A stretch of 64,000 nucleotides of DNA from an uncultured Alphaproteobacteria bacterium (GCA_902621305.1 CACNLM010000008.1:1-64000); one strand, 5' to 3'; counted from the first letter of the stretch, positions 31,585-45,434 are shown. Program-made: numbers and translations. The notes: generated by a model not told the origin, from the letters alone.

Positions 31585-33002
31585 TAATTTAATAATTGTT
31601 TAACAATTGTAAAATCATCAAACTTAATTGTTTTATTTTTTAAAACTTGAAATTTTTCGTGCCCTTTACCTGCTACTATTAAAACTTCATTCATTTTTAA
31701 TTCTTTAATAGCTAATTTAATTGCTTTTCTTCTATCAGATACTTCCATAGCTCTAGAACAATACTTTAGAATATTTTTTCTTATTTTAGATGGATTTTCG
31801 TTTCTAGGATTGTCATCCGTTATATAAATTTTATCAGCATATTTGTTTGCAATTAATGCCATTGATTTTCGCTTACTTTTATCTCTATCACCGCCACAAC
31901 CAAATAAAATTGATGGTTTCATTTTTTTGATTTTATAAGCAAGTAGAATTTTTTTCAAAGCATCTGGTGTATGAGCATAATCAATAATAATTTTTGATTT
32001 TTTTTTCTTATACTCAATTGTTTGCAAACGACCTGATGGATTTGTAACTTTTGATAATACTCTTATAATTTTACTTTGACTAATATTAAGTGCTAAGCAA
32101 CAAGTAATCGCACATTCTAAATTTTCTAATTCTATATTTGTTTTAAGTTTTAGATTTTCTAGTTTATATTTTGTATTCTTAATATTCAAATATACAAAAT
32201 CATTGATTTTTATTAATTTTATATTTTTATTTCCGAAATATTTAAATTTTACGTTTTTTTTTATCAATGTTTGTTTTAATTCAGATAAGATGTTTAATCT
32301 TGAATTAATTATAGCAAATCCAGAATTTACTAAATGATTAGAGAAAAGTTTAATTTTAGATTTTTTATAATTTGAAAATGTTTTATGGTAATCAAGATGA
32401 TCTTTTGAAATGTTTGTAATAGCTGCAATATTTATTGGATAATTTCTTAACCTGTTTTGTTCTAGAGCGTGACTTGAAGCTTCAAAAATGAAAATATTTT
32501 TTTCTTTTTTATTCGAAGATCCATATCTAAATAATTCTTCATAGGCAGGTGTTGTTAAATTTATATCATTTATTTTTTTTCCGTTTACAAAATGTCCTAA
32601 AGTACCAACCATTGTATTATTATATTTTAGTGCATTAAGAATTTTTGAAATATACCAAACAACTGATGTCTTTCCATTGGTACCTGTAACTGCTAGTGTT
32701 TTAAAGGGAAGATTGCTATGAAGCTTAGTTAATAAATAATGTATCTCAAAATTAATATTAGATACAACAAATTGAGGAATTTTTAAGTTTTTAATATATT
32801 TATTTGAAATTATAGCAGGAGTTTTATTCTTAAGTACTTCATCTAAATAAATCTTTTTTACCTTTGTATTTTTGTCATAAACAAACAACGTTTTGTTATT
32901 AGTAAATTTTGAGTTAGAGGTAATTGCAGAGAAATATTTATTTTTATTAAAGTTGTACGTTTTATTTACTCTTATAACTTTTGATAAATTAGACAGTAGC
33001 AT
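31584..33002 (-). CDS. murE: UDP-MurNAc-tripeptide synthetase (diaminopimelate-adding)
   Basis: Adds the third stem residue. The 472-residue ligase shows the P-loop AVTGTNGKTSVVWY, TTPAYEELFRYGS, FEASSHALEQNR, SKDHLDYHKTF and the C-terminal DDNPRNENPSKI. The DNPR motif is the one that selects meso-diaminopimelate over lysine, which fits a Gram-negative wall. The start overlaps the end of ftsI by 14 nt. Confidence 0.97.
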   Translation of the reverse strand: MLLSNLSKVIRVNKTYNFNKNKYFSAITSNSKFTNNKTLFVYDKNTKVKKIYLDEVLKNKTPAIISNKYIKNLKIPQFVVSNINFEIHYLLTKLHSNLPFKTLAVTGTNGKTSVVWYISKILNALKYNNTMVGTLGHFVNGKKINDINLTTPAYEELFRYGSSNKKEKNIFIFEASSHALEQNRLRNYPINIAAITNISKDHLDYHKTFSNYKKSKIKLFSNHLVNSGFAIINSRLNILSELKQTLIKKNVKFKYFGNKNIKLIKINDFVYLNIKNTKYKLENLKLKTNIELENLECAITCCLALNISQSKIIRVLSKVTNPSGRLQTIEYKKKKSKIIIDYAHTPDALKKILLAYKIKKMKPSILFGCGGDRDKSKRKSMALIANKYADKIYITDDNPRNENPSKIRKNILKYCSRAMEVSDRRKAIKLAIKELKMNEVLIVAGKGHEKFQVLKNKTIKFDDFTIVKQLLN

Positions 33003-34638
33003 TTAATTTTCTATATAAAAAATTTGTGTCTACTTTTAGAAGATCATCATTTTTATCTTTTGAAATATTAAAAAGGCTTATAATATTAATAATAATATCT
33101 TTTACCAAGGGTGCATTTACTCTTGCTCCAGTCATTCTTTGTTTAGTGCCTGTTTCCTTTTTTGGATACTCAATAGCAGTGTAAACTACATATTTTGGAT
33201 TATTTGTTGGGAATATCCCAATAAAGGACGTTAAGTTTCTATCCTTATAATATCCACCATTTGGATTTAGTAATTCTGATGTTCCCGTTTTACCTCCTAC
33301 AGAATAACCATCTACTTTTACTCTAGGACCAGTGTATTCGGTCTTGAGAACAACAGAATTTAATAAATTGATAAAGAATTTAGATGATTCTTTATTATTA
33401 AAAATTTGATTTTGTTCAAATTGTTTGTTTAATTGAAGTGTAGGAAAAACCTCATTCCCATTATTCGCTAATGTAGCATAAGCTTTAACTAAATGAAGAG
33501 GTGTAATTGCAAATCCATGACCAAATCCTATCGTTGCTGTTTCTAGCTTACCCCAATTATATTTATTTCCTAAAGGAGCTGAGCTTTCTTTATTTTCTAT
33601 ATTTATTTTTTTATTGAAACCTATTTTTTCAAAAAATTCTATTTGGTTTTTTTTTCCAATCAAAGTAGCAATCTGAGCTGTACCAATATTGGATGATTCA
33701 ACAATTATTTTTTCAACATCATAAATACCATTATTTTTATATTTATCATGATCACTTATATTTAAATATTTTTTTGTAACATCAAAAGTCATTTGAGGAT
33801 CTATAATATCTAAATCAAATCCAATAGTGGCAGTTATTGGTTTGAAAGTTGATCCCATTTCATAATTAGACTGAAAAACTCTATTCATTAAATTGTTGTT
33901 ATTATATGAGGATTTGTCCTCAGGATTATAATCAGGTAAGCTTACTGATGATAATATTTGACCGTTAGTAATATCCATAACTATAGCTAAACCGGATTCA
34001 GCTTTATAATTATTTATTGTTTTTAAGAGATTTTTTCTAACCAACTGCTGTAAATTAGTATCAATACTAATAGTTATATCTTGTGATTTTGCGAGATCAT
34101 TTTCAAAATACCTCTCAATGCCACTTTGACCAATTTGATCAATATCTACATATCCAAGAATATGTGACAACGTATTCTTATAAGGATATATTCTTTTAAA
34201 TTCCTTATGAGTTTTGATATTTATTTCACCAAGATTAATTATTTCTTGATATTCAACTGGAGATATATTTCTTTTTATCCAAATAAATTTACTTGTTGAT
34301 AATAATTTTTTTTCTATTTTTTTTATATCTAAATCAAGAATTAATCCCAATTTATTGGCTAGTTCTTTTTTATTTTTTATCTTATTAGGGTTAATTGATA
34401 AAGAGATACTTTCAATTGAAGTAGCAATTATATTTCCATTCCTATCATAAATACTGCCCCTAATATTTTTTTTTATATAATTAGTGGTATCATCATTCAG
34501 ATCAGGAAAGAGCATAATTGACGAGATTCTATAAATAGAAATAAAATAGACAAAGATAAAAATTGTAATTGAAAAAAAAACTCTTCTATGAAGTAATTTT
34601 AAAGAGTCGCTATCAAATAATTTTAGTTTACTTAACAT
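32989..34638 (-). CDS. ftsI: FtsI/PBP3, septal peptidoglycan transpeptidase
   Basis: Class B penicillin-binding protein that cross-links septal wall with FtsW. The 549-residue protein has one N-terminal membrane helix (about 17-35), a pedestal domain with RGSIYDRNGNIIA, and a transpeptidase domain with the active-site STFK (in YEMGSTFKPI), SSN (VESSNIGT) and KTG (VGGKTGTSE) motifs. It follows ftsL by 3 nt. Confidence 0.97.
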   Translation of the reverse strand: MLSKLKLFDSDSLKLLHRRVFFSITIFIFVYFISIYRISSIMLFPDLNDDTTNYIKKNIRGSIYDRNGNIIATSIESISLSINPNKIKNKKELANKLGLILDLDIKKIEKKLLSTSKFIWIKRNISPVEYQEIINLGEINIKTHKEFKRIYPYKNTLSHILGYVDIDQIGQSGIERYFENDLAKSQDITISIDTNLQQLVRKNLLKTINNYKAESGLAIVMDITNGQILSSVSLPDYNPEDKSSYNNNNLMNRVFQSNYEMGSTFKPITATIGFDLDIIDPQMTFDVTKKYLNISDHDKYKNNGIYDVEKIIVESSNIGTAQIATLIGKKNQIEFFEKIGFNKKINIENKESSAPLGNKYNWGKLETATIGFGHGFAITPLHLVKAYATLANNGNEVFPTLQLNKQFEQNQIFNNKESSKFFINLLNSVVLKTEYTGPRVKVDGYSVGGKTGTSELLNPNGGYYKDRNLTSFIGIFPTNNPKYVVYTAIEYPKKETGTKQRMTGARVNAPLVKDIIINIISLFNISKDKNDDLLKVDTNFLYRKLNATV

Positions 34639-34641
34639 TAA

Positions 34642-34956
34642 TTAATTATTTGAACTAACAAGCTTGATATTTTTATCTTGATTTGAAAGTTCTTGGATTT
34701 TTACAATAAGAGGAACATTATTGTTTTGAGTTTCATAAAAATACAATTCATATAGTGTTTTTAAATATGAGCTATTTTGATGAGCAGCTAATTCAATCTT
34801 ATTAATTTTTAAATTTTCTGAAATTTTAGATATTTTCATTTTCAGATTTTGATTATTTTTTTCGATTTCTCTTGTATTGTTGGCAATAAAAATCATTGAA
34901 AAAACCAATATTAAATTAAGAATTAAAAAGAATATAATTGATTTAGTATACTTCAT
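34642..34956 (-). CDS. ftsL: FtsL-like small divisome protein
   Basis: A 104-residue bitopic protein with one N-terminal membrane helix (IIFFLILNLILVFSMIFIA, residues 8-26) followed by a Lys/Glu/Asn-rich coiled coil (about 30-65) and a short tail. FtsL is poorly conserved; the call depends on topology, length and its place between rsmH and ftsI in the dcw cluster. FtsL acts with FtsB and FtsQ to activate FtsW-FtsI. Confidence 0.8.
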   Translation of the reverse strand: MKYTKSIIFFLILNLILVFSMIFIANNTREIEKNNQNLKMKISKISENLKINKIELAAHQNSSYLKTLYELYFYETQNNNVPLIVKIQELSNQDKNIKLVSSNN

Positions 34957-34958
34957 TA

Positions 34959-35897
34959 TTAAATTTTTTGAGCTACCCGAAGTTTTGCTGATCTAGATCT
35001 GGGATTATTTATAATCTCAGAAGCTGATGGCAATATTGGTTTTTTGGTGATTATTTTAAGTTGAGTTGCCAGTTTATCAGGTAACTCCGGGTAGTGGCGG
35101 GAGGAACGCCATCGTTTACCACTATTGTGGTTAAAAAAATCTTTCACAATTCTATCTTCTAGACTTTGGAAAGAAACTACTAAAATTAAACCATCTTTAT
35201 TTAAAATCTTTAAAGTTTTTTCTAAACTCGTCTTTAGTTCATTTAACTCATCATTTACATAAATTCTAATTGCCTGAAATGTTTTTGTAGCAGGATGAAT
35301 CTTATTTTTTAATTGATTCTTTTTTGGTAAACATTTTTTAATAATGTTTGATAATTCTATTGTGTCACTAATAAATTTTATTTTTCTGTTTTTTACTATT
35401 TCTTTAGCAATAACTCTTGAATAACGTTCTTCTCCATATTGATAAATTATGTCAGCTAAATTTTTTTCTTCATAATTATTAATTATATCATAAGCATTTT
35501 TATCTGAAGCACCCATTCGCATATCAAGTGGTCCAGATTTGTTGAATGAAAAACCTCTTTGCGCATTATCTATTTGATTTGAGCTTGTACCTATATCAAA
35601 AAGAATTATGTCAAATTTTTTATCTTTAAACTTAGTATTATTTACTATTTCTTCAATTTTACTAAATTTATCATTTATTAGAATAAAATTTGAAAATTTG
35701 GATTTTATTTCTTTAGCAAATATTTTTGAAATCGGATCCCTATCTATTGCTAACAACTGATTTACATTAAATTTTTCAAGAATAGTTTTTGAATAGCCAC
35801 CACCACCAAAAGTTGCATCTATTACATTTATTGATTTTTTTAATGGCAGAAAGGATATTATTTCATTAATCATTACTGAATTATGTAAATTTTCCAT
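34959..35897 (-). CDS. rsmH: 16S rRNA (cytosine1402-N4)-methyltransferase
   Basis: SAM-dependent methyltransferase (MraW) that modifies C1402 of 16S rRNA. The 312-residue protein shows VIDATFGGGGYSKTIL, LAIDRDP, ILFDIGTSSNQID, RGFSFNKSGPLDMRM, HPATKTFQAIRIYVNDEL and VVSFQSLEDRIVKDFF, all family motifs. It is 1 nt from mraZ and 2 nt from ftsL. Confidence 0.98.
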   Translation of the reverse strand: MENLHNSVMINEIISFLPLKKSINVIDATFGGGGYSKTILEKFNVNQLLAIDRDPISKIFAKEIKSKFSNFILINDKFSKIEEIVNNTKFKDKKFDIILFDIGTSSNQIDNAQRGFSFNKSGPLDMRMGASDKNAYDIINNYEEKNLADIIYQYGEERYSRVIAKEIVKNRKIKFISDTIELSNIIKKCLPKKNQLKNKIHPATKTFQAIRIYVNDELNELKTSLEKTLKILNKDGLILVVSFQSLEDRIVKDFFNHNSGKRWRSSRHYPELPDKLATQLKIITKKPILPSASEIINNPRSRSAKLRVAQKI

Positions 35898-35898
35898 A

Positions 35899-36360
35899 TT
35901 ATTTTTGTTGTGTTAACATCATACGTAATGATTTTTTTTCTTTTAAAAGACGTCTTCTTGAATCTTCAGTATTTTTTAAACCTTGTTTAGGTTCCCATAT
36001 CTGAAAAAAATGTCCTTGACCGAAAAAAGCTGCCTCCGTTTTTATACCTGCATATAATTTTAATTCCTCTGGAATTAAGAACCTTCCTTCTTTATCAACA
36101 TTAGTTGTAACTATTTCAGAAAATATTGATGTTGAGAAATCATCATAATCTTCCGAAAAAAAATCTAGGTTGTTTATTCTTTTTGCGATTTCTTTTAATC
36201 GTCCAACACCACATCCTTCAATGGATGGTGATTTAATAGATTTATATAAAATGATTTCATTTCTGTTAGCTTTTGGAAGAACATTTCTAAAACTAGATGG
36301 GAGAGAAATTCTTCCCTTCTTATCTATTTTATTAATATATTTAGATACAAATAAATCCAT
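35899..36360 (-). CDS. mraZ: MraZ, transcriptional regulator of the dcw cluster
   Basis: DNA-binding regulator with two SpoVT/AbrB-like halves, each with a D-x3-R core: IDKKGRISLPSSFR and VDKEGRFLIPEEL. The 153-residue length is normal. MraZ is known in E. coli to bind TGGGN repeats ahead of its own gene and repress the cluster; four such boxes lie directly upstream here. It is the first gene of the leftward dcw run down to ftsZ. Confidence 0.96.
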   Translation of the reverse strand: MDLFVSKYINKIDKKGRISLPSSFRNVLPKANRNEIILYKSIKSPSIEGCGVGRLKEIAKRINNLDFFSEDYDDFSTSIFSEIVTTNVDKEGRFLIPEELKLYAGIKTEAAFFGQGHFFQIWEPKQGLKNTEDSRRRLLKEKKSLRMMLTQQK

Positions 36361-36366
36361 TAATTG

Positions 36367-36401
36367 TGGGTTATCATGGGATTATATGGGCGTCAATGGG
36401 T
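36367..36401. promoter_or_regulatory. Four MraZ-type TGGGN operator boxes
   Basis: On the + strand, TGGGT (36367), TGGGA (36377), TGGGC (36387) and TGGGT (36397) recur at an exact 10-bp period with 5-bp spacers, 6 to 41 bp ahead of the mraZ start. E. coli MraZ binds direct TGGGN repeats with 5-nt spacers, so this is very likely the autoregulatory operator. One helical turn per box puts all boxes on the same DNA face. Confidence 0.85.
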
Positions 36402-36409
36402 ATATGAAA
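36381..36409 (-). promoter_or_regulatory. Candidate mraZ promoter
   Basis: On the minus strand a perfect TATAAT (36381-36386) is preceded by a 17-nt spacer and TTTCAT (36404-36409). The -10 and spacer are covered by MraZ boxes 2 to 4, which would explain repression by occlusion. The -35 is weak, and other start points are possible. Confidence 0.45.
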
Positions 36410-36420
36410 TTATTAGATAT

Positions 36421-36435
36421 GTTCTTAGTATGTTC
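36421..36435. promoter_or_regulatory. LexA-type site GTTC-N7-GTTC upstream of mraZ
   Basis: GTTC at 36421-36424 and 36432-36435 are separated by exactly seven bases. This is the direct-repeat LexA operator known from alphaproteobacteria. The two halves lie in a longer repeat, TATGTTCTTA at 36418 and 36429 (11-bp period). The site is about 60 bp from the mraZ start and just downstream of rnpB. Function is inferred; at this base composition about one chance match of the pattern is expected somewhere in a window this size. Confidence 0.35.
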
Positions 36436-36447
36436 TTAAAAAATATA

Positions 36448-36783
36448 AAGATGGTGCATAAGCCGGGTTCTGTAATTTATAAAAATTGATGATCATTAAT
36501 CTAGAACAGATGTCACCATCTGTTTCAAGCAGTCTACCCGAAAAGCTCAGCTGGAACTGATTGCCTTTCCTATTTGACCTTGCTCCAAAAAGGGTTTGCA
36601 AAGCCTTTTTTGTTACCAAAAAAGCGGTGAGCTCTTACCCCACCATTTCACCCTTACCTTTACAGGCGGTATATTTTCTGTTGCACTTTCCCTAAGCTTT
36701 CACTTGCCAGGTGTTACCTGGTTTCTTTTCCAGTGGAGCCCGGACTTTCCTCTTGATTACTCAAGCGATCATCGCACCATCTT
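36448..36783 (-). ncRNA. rnpB: RNase P RNA (type A)
   Basis: Catalytic RNA of RNase P, which trims tRNA 5' leaders. On the minus strand the 5' end AAGATGGTGCGATGAT and the 3' CACCATCTT form helix P1. Conserved blocks follow: GAGGAAAGTCCGGGCTCCA near the 5' end, a GGTAAGGGTGAAATGGTGGGG-type core near 36640-36660, and the 3' ACAGAACCCGGCTTA. The total of about 336 nt is compact but normal for the class. End points are taken from the P1 pairing. Long open frames crossing this region are not genes. Confidence 0.95.
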
Positions 36784-36788
36784 AGATG

Positions 36789-36816
36789 CTAATAAATTTA
36801 TTTAATTTTTCGTCAA
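36789..36816 (-). promoter_or_regulatory. Promoter of rnpB
   Basis: On the minus strand TTGACG (36811-36816) and TATTAG (36789-36794) are 16 bp apart, with the expected start falling 6 to 7 nt further on, at the rnpB 5' end. The -35 lies inside the last codons of the amidase gene, a sign of genome compaction. Confidence 0.6.
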
Positions 36817-37548
36817 CATAAATTTGATTAGATGTTTAATTAAAATTAGATATATGGATTTAACTTTGATATTTTTGTAAATATTAAAATATCGAGAACT
36901 GTAAGCACTAATTAATTTATTATACAATTTAGAATTATTATAAACTTGACGAGTATCATATCCAATAATTGATAAAGCAATAATTATTTTTTGTTTTTTT
37001 GTTTTATAATTATTATTATGAAACCAATTCTCTATCAATTTCACCTTGCTGTTTTTAACTTTAGTATATTCTGGTAATATTTTATAATTTGAAAGTTTTT
37101 TCCATGGAAAAAACTTTCCTGGATCTTTTTTTCTAAAAGGTGCTATATCAGAATGCCCTAGGATGTTATTTGTATTAATTTTATATTTTCTTTGTATTTT
37201 AATTATAAGTTCCTTTAACGCATATATCATTTTAGTCGAAAATTTATTATTCCTTCCAAAAGGACTGTAATCAAGTTCAATTCCTATTGAAATAGAGTTG
37301 ATATCAGTAAAATCTTGCCAAAAAGATTCTCCTGCATGCCATGCTCTAAATTTATCTTTTACTAAGTTGTATACTTCTCCTTTTTGAGAAATTAAATAGT
37401 GTGAACTTACTTTTCTATCTAAATTACATAAGTATGAAATTGCCTCTTCTATATTATTCAAAGCTGTATAATGGATAATTATAAGCTTAATTTTTGAATT
37501 GTTTCTTGAATTATAATTTGAAGATTTGTATTTGGTTATATATTTCAT
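36802..37548 (-). CDS. N-acetylmuramoyl-L-alanine amidase, AmpD/AmiD type
   Basis: Zn amidase that cleaves the MurNAc-L-Ala bond in wall fragments. The 248-residue protein has the amidase_2 fold: first Zn ligand in IIIHYTAL (His26), SSHYLISQKGEVYNLV, WHAGESFW, SIGIELDY, and the last ligands in LGHSDIAPFRKKDPGKFFPW. The region after about residue 165 resembles the peptidoglycan-binding domain of AmiD (IIALSIIGYDT, then AYSSRYF). No signal peptide or lipobox is seen, so a cytoplasmic recycling role is more likely than an outer-membrane one. Confidence 0.88.
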   Translation of the reverse strand: MKYITKYKSSNYNSRNNSKIKLIIIHYTALNNIEEAISYLCNLDRKVSSHYLISQKGEVYNLVKDKFRAWHAGESFWQDFTDINSISIGIELDYSPFGRNNKFSTKMIYALKELIIKIQRKYKINTNNILGHSDIAPFRKKDPGKFFPWKKLSNYKILPEYTKVKNSKVKLIENWFHNNNYKTKKQKIIIALSIIGYDTRQVYNNSKLYNKLISAYSSRYFNIYKNIKVKSIYLILIKHLIKFMLTKN

Positions 37549-37581
37549 TCAAATTTTTAAATTTAAATATATAAATAAATT

Positions 37582-42611
<5,030 letters not shown>

Positions 42612-42690
42612 TTTTTTGCTATAATAGAGATATATATAATGTAATTTATAAACTATATTAAATATTAATTTAGATGTTAGTGATTAGTCT

Positions 42691-43476
42691 ATGAGTAAAA
42701 AAATTGTATTTATATTTTTTCTATTTTTTGGTTTAATTTCCTATAATGCAATTGCTAGTGAAGCTGATCAAGTAAATACTGACTCAGAGGATTTTGATAC
42801 AACCACAATTGAGGATGAAATATATGATCCTTTAGAGCCAATAAATAGAGCAATATTTAGTTTTAACAACGTAGCAGATAGAATTGTTTTAGAACCAATA
42901 GCAAAAGGTTACAAAAAATTACCATCTCCATTACAAAGTGGGATAAACAATTTTTTGAGTAACTTAAGAACCCCATTGGTTGTTGTAAATCAATTATTGC
43001 AAGGTCAGGGTGAAAACGCTGTGCAATCATCTGGAAGATTTGTAATTAATAGCACAGTAGGCGTGTTTGGATTATTTGATGTAGCTGAAAAAGTTGGCCT
43101 TGAAGAAAAAGAGGAGGATTATGGACAAACTCTCGCGACTTGGGGTGTTGGAGATGGTTTTTATATCGTACTTCCATTATTTGGACCTTCAAATCTAAGA
43201 GATACATCAGGAATGGTTTTAACTATGTTAACAGATCCAGTTAATGCATATGCAGTGAGTGAAGGTGAAGCTTGGTTGGTACCAACGAGAACAGCAGTTA
43301 ATGCAGTTGATACAAGATCAAAAATAATTGATGAAGTAAATGCTCTTCGAGATAATTCAGTTGATTATTATGCCGCAGTTCGGAGTTCTTATTATCAAAA
43401 CCGTAACGCTGCAATTAATAATGTAGATGATACAGAATTAACACCGCTCCCTCTTATTAGTATTGAATTTGAATAA
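42691..43476 (+). CDS. mlaA: MlaA (VacJ), outer-membrane lipid asymmetry protein
   Basis: Removes misplaced phospholipids from the outer leaflet of the outer membrane. The 261-residue product shows YDPLEPINRAIFSFNN, LRTPLVVVNQLLQGQ, GRFVINSTVGVFGLFDVA, DYGQTLATWGVG and VLPLFGPSNLRD, the complete MlaA signature. Its signal peptide ends around ISYNAIASEAD with no lipobox Cys, unlike the E. coli lipoprotein. It overlaps mlaC by one base. A perfect TATAAT on the + strand (42620-42625) lies in the 79-nt gap shared with the divergent helicase gene. Confidence 0.95.
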   Translation: MSKKIVFIFFLFFGLISYNAIASEADQVNTDSEDFDTTTIEDEIYDPLEPINRAIFSFNNVADRIVLEPIAKGYKKLPSPLQSGINNFLSNLRTPLVVVNQLLQGQGENAVQSSGRFVINSTVGVFGLFDVAEKVGLEEKEEDYGQTLATWGVGDGFYIVLPLFGPSNLRDTSGMVLTMLTDPVNAYAVSEGEAWLVPTRTAVNAVDTRSKIIDEVNALRDNSVDYYAAVRSSYYQNRNAAINNVDDTELTPLPLISIEFE

Positions 43477-44078
43477 TGAAGTTTAAATTAATAATTATTT
43501 TTTTTATAATCTTTATTTCAAAGAATTTATATTCTGATGAAACTTCAGATTGGCTTAAAAAAGAAATAGACATTATTCTTGAAGCTTATAAAAATGAAAA
43601 TCTCTCTAATGAAAATAGATTTCTTCTAGTCGAAAAAACAATTAATGATAATTTTGCCGGAACTGGTATTGCTAAATTTGTTGCTGGAGAAGCGTGGAAA
43701 AAATCAGATAAAAATACAAAAAAAATTTACATTGATAATTTTAAACGACATTTGGCTTTAAATATAGCTTCAATGATGCAAGGCTATTCAGACCAAACAT
43801 ATGAATTAACAAAATCAAAATATGACAAAAAAAATCAAGTAACTTTAATTGATATGGAAATTTTTTCAGATACTGGATCAGTTATTGTGACATGGCGAGT
43901 AAAAGAATCTAAAGATCGATTTTTTGTTATAGATTTAATTGTTGCCGATATTTCTTTAGTAGTAACAAAAAGATCAGAGTTTAATTCAATGTTAAAAAAA
44001 GTTGATAATAATCTTTCAAAATTTAATGAAATTTTGTTTGAACAAAATCAGATAAGCTACAACAAAATTGCTAACTAA
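43476..44078 (+). CDS. mlaC: MlaC, periplasmic phospholipid carrier
   Basis: Shuttles phospholipid between MlaA and the inner-membrane MlaFEDB complex. The 200-residue protein has an N-terminal signal peptide (IIIFFIIFISKNLYS), then the Tol_Tol_Ttg2 domain with NFAGTGIAKFVAGEAWK, YIDNFKRHLALNIASMM and VDLIVADISLVVTKRSEFNSML-type end. The gene pair mlaA-mlaC is separate from any mlaFED genes, which are not in the window. Its 3' end overlaps the GH1 gene by 8 nt, convergently. Confidence 0.92.
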   Translation: MKFKLIIIFFIIFISKNLYSDETSDWLKKEIDIILEAYKNENLSNENRFLLVEKTINDNFAGTGIAKFVAGEAWKKSDKNTKKIYIDNFKRHLALNIASMMQGYSDQTYELTKSKYDKKNQVTLIDMEIFSDTGSVIVTWRVKESKDRFFVIDLIVADISLVVTKRSEFNSMLKKVDNNLSKFNEILFEQNQISYNKIAN

Positions 44079-45432
44079 TTACTGAACTTTCTATAAGATT
44101 TTTATAAAAGAAAAATGAATCTTTTGGGATTCTTTTCTGATTTTCATAGTCTATATAAACCATACCAAATCTCATGTCATATCCCCTATGCCATTCAAAA
44201 TTATCTGTAAACGACCATGCATAAAAACCTCGAACATCAGCTCCATCATTGATTGCTCTATTTAAGCTAGTTAAATATCGTTTATAAAAACTAATTCTTT
44301 CTTCATCTGATATCGTATTTTTTTCTGATAATACATCTTCAGTTGCTACACCATTTTCGGTTATATAAATTACTGGACTTCCATATTTTTCTTTTACTTG
44401 CATAATTTGATCATAAAAAGAAGATGGAGCAATTTCCCAACCCATCGGATTTACTTCAGCATCATCAGGAGGAGGAAGTAAAGTGAAACCTGCATCATTA
44501 TTTGTTTTAGCTCCCATAAATAATTTGTCAGTTGGATCTGCTTGAACATGAAAATGTGAATAAAAATTAAGTCCAAAATAATCTAATTTTTGTTTAATTA
44601 TTTTCATATCTCCATCCTTAATTATATCTTTCATTTGCTGAGCTATATATGGATCATAATTTCCTAGATATTGTGGGTCTGTAAATAAAGTATTGAAAAA
44701 AACATTTGCAATTCTTGAAGCCTCAATATCTTTTTCTTTGTTAGAAAATGATTTAATTGGAGCCATAACATTAACACAACCACATTTTAGATCGGATGAA
44801 ATTGATCTCATTTCTTTAATAGAAAATCCGTGTGATAAATTAACATGATGCACAGCTTGTAATGTTTTTGTAAAATCACTTATACCAGGAGCCATTATTC
44901 CTTGTCCGTATCCAGCAAGAGTAAAAACTACAGGTTCATTAAAAGTTGAGTATTTTTTAACCCTATCACAAGTATTGGAAACAACAATATTTGTTAATTC
45001 TGTAAACCAATCTAAAGATTCTCTATTTGTCCAACCACCTTTATCTTGTAAAATTTGTGGTAAATCCCAATGATAGAGACATATAAAAGGCTCAATATTT
45101 TTTTCTAAGAGTGAGTCAATAACACGATTGTAAAAATCTAAACCTTTTTGATTTACTTTGCCAAAACCATTAGGGAGAATTCTAGACCATGCAGTAGAAA
45201 AGCGGAAACTTTTTAATCCAGCTTCTTTCATTAAAGAAATATCTTCTTTATAATTATTATAAAAATCACAAGTTATATTTGCATTTTCATCATTATGAAC
45301 ATTACCTTTAGTTTGAGTAAAAGTATCCCAAATACTAGGAGATTTTCCATCAATGTTCCAAGCACCTTCAATTTGATAGGCTGCGGATGATGCACCCCAA
45401 ATAAAATCAGATGGAAATTTAATTTCTGACAT
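44071..45432 (-). CDS. bglA: GH1 beta-glucosidase
   Basis: Retaining glycosidase of family 1 that releases glucose (or another hexose) from beta-glycosides. The 453-residue protein has the normal length, the N-terminal FPSDFIWGASSAAYQIEGAW, acid/base Glu166 in STFNEP and nucleophile Glu359 in YITENG, plus WSFTDNFEW near the C-terminus. No signal peptide, so it acts on imported sugar. It is the last gene of the leftward importer cluster, 2 nt after a Gfo/Idh gene. There is no PTS-type 6-phospho site context, so a plain beta-glucoside is the likelier substrate. Confidence 0.95.
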   Translation of the reverse strand: MSEIKFPSDFIWGASSAAYQIEGAWNIDGKSPSIWDTFTQTKGNVHNDENANITCDFYNNYKEDISLMKEAGLKSFRFSTAWSRILPNGFGKVNQKGLDFYNRVIDSLLEKNIEPFICLYHWDLPQILQDKGGWTNRESLDWFTELTNIVVSNTCDRVKKYSTFNEPVVFTLAGYGQGIMAPGISDFTKTLQAVHHVNLSHGFSIKEMRSISSDLKCGCVNVMAPIKSFSNKEKDIEASRIANVFFNTLFTDPQYLGNYDPYIAQQMKDIIKDGDMKIIKQKLDYFGLNFYSHFHVQADPTDKLFMGAKTNNDAGFTLLPPPDDAEVNPMGWEIAPSSFYDQIMQVKEKYGSPVIYITENGVATEDVLSEKNTISDEERISFYKRYLTSLNRAINDGADVRGFYAWSFTDNFEWHRGYDMRFGMVYIDYENQKRIPKDSFFFYKNLIESSVIS

Positions 45433-45434
45433 GT

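Noticed and set aside
36425-36805. Two open frames across rnpB (one on each strand)
   Set aside because: They arise by chance in the RNase P RNA gene; helix P1 and the conserved cores explain this DNA.
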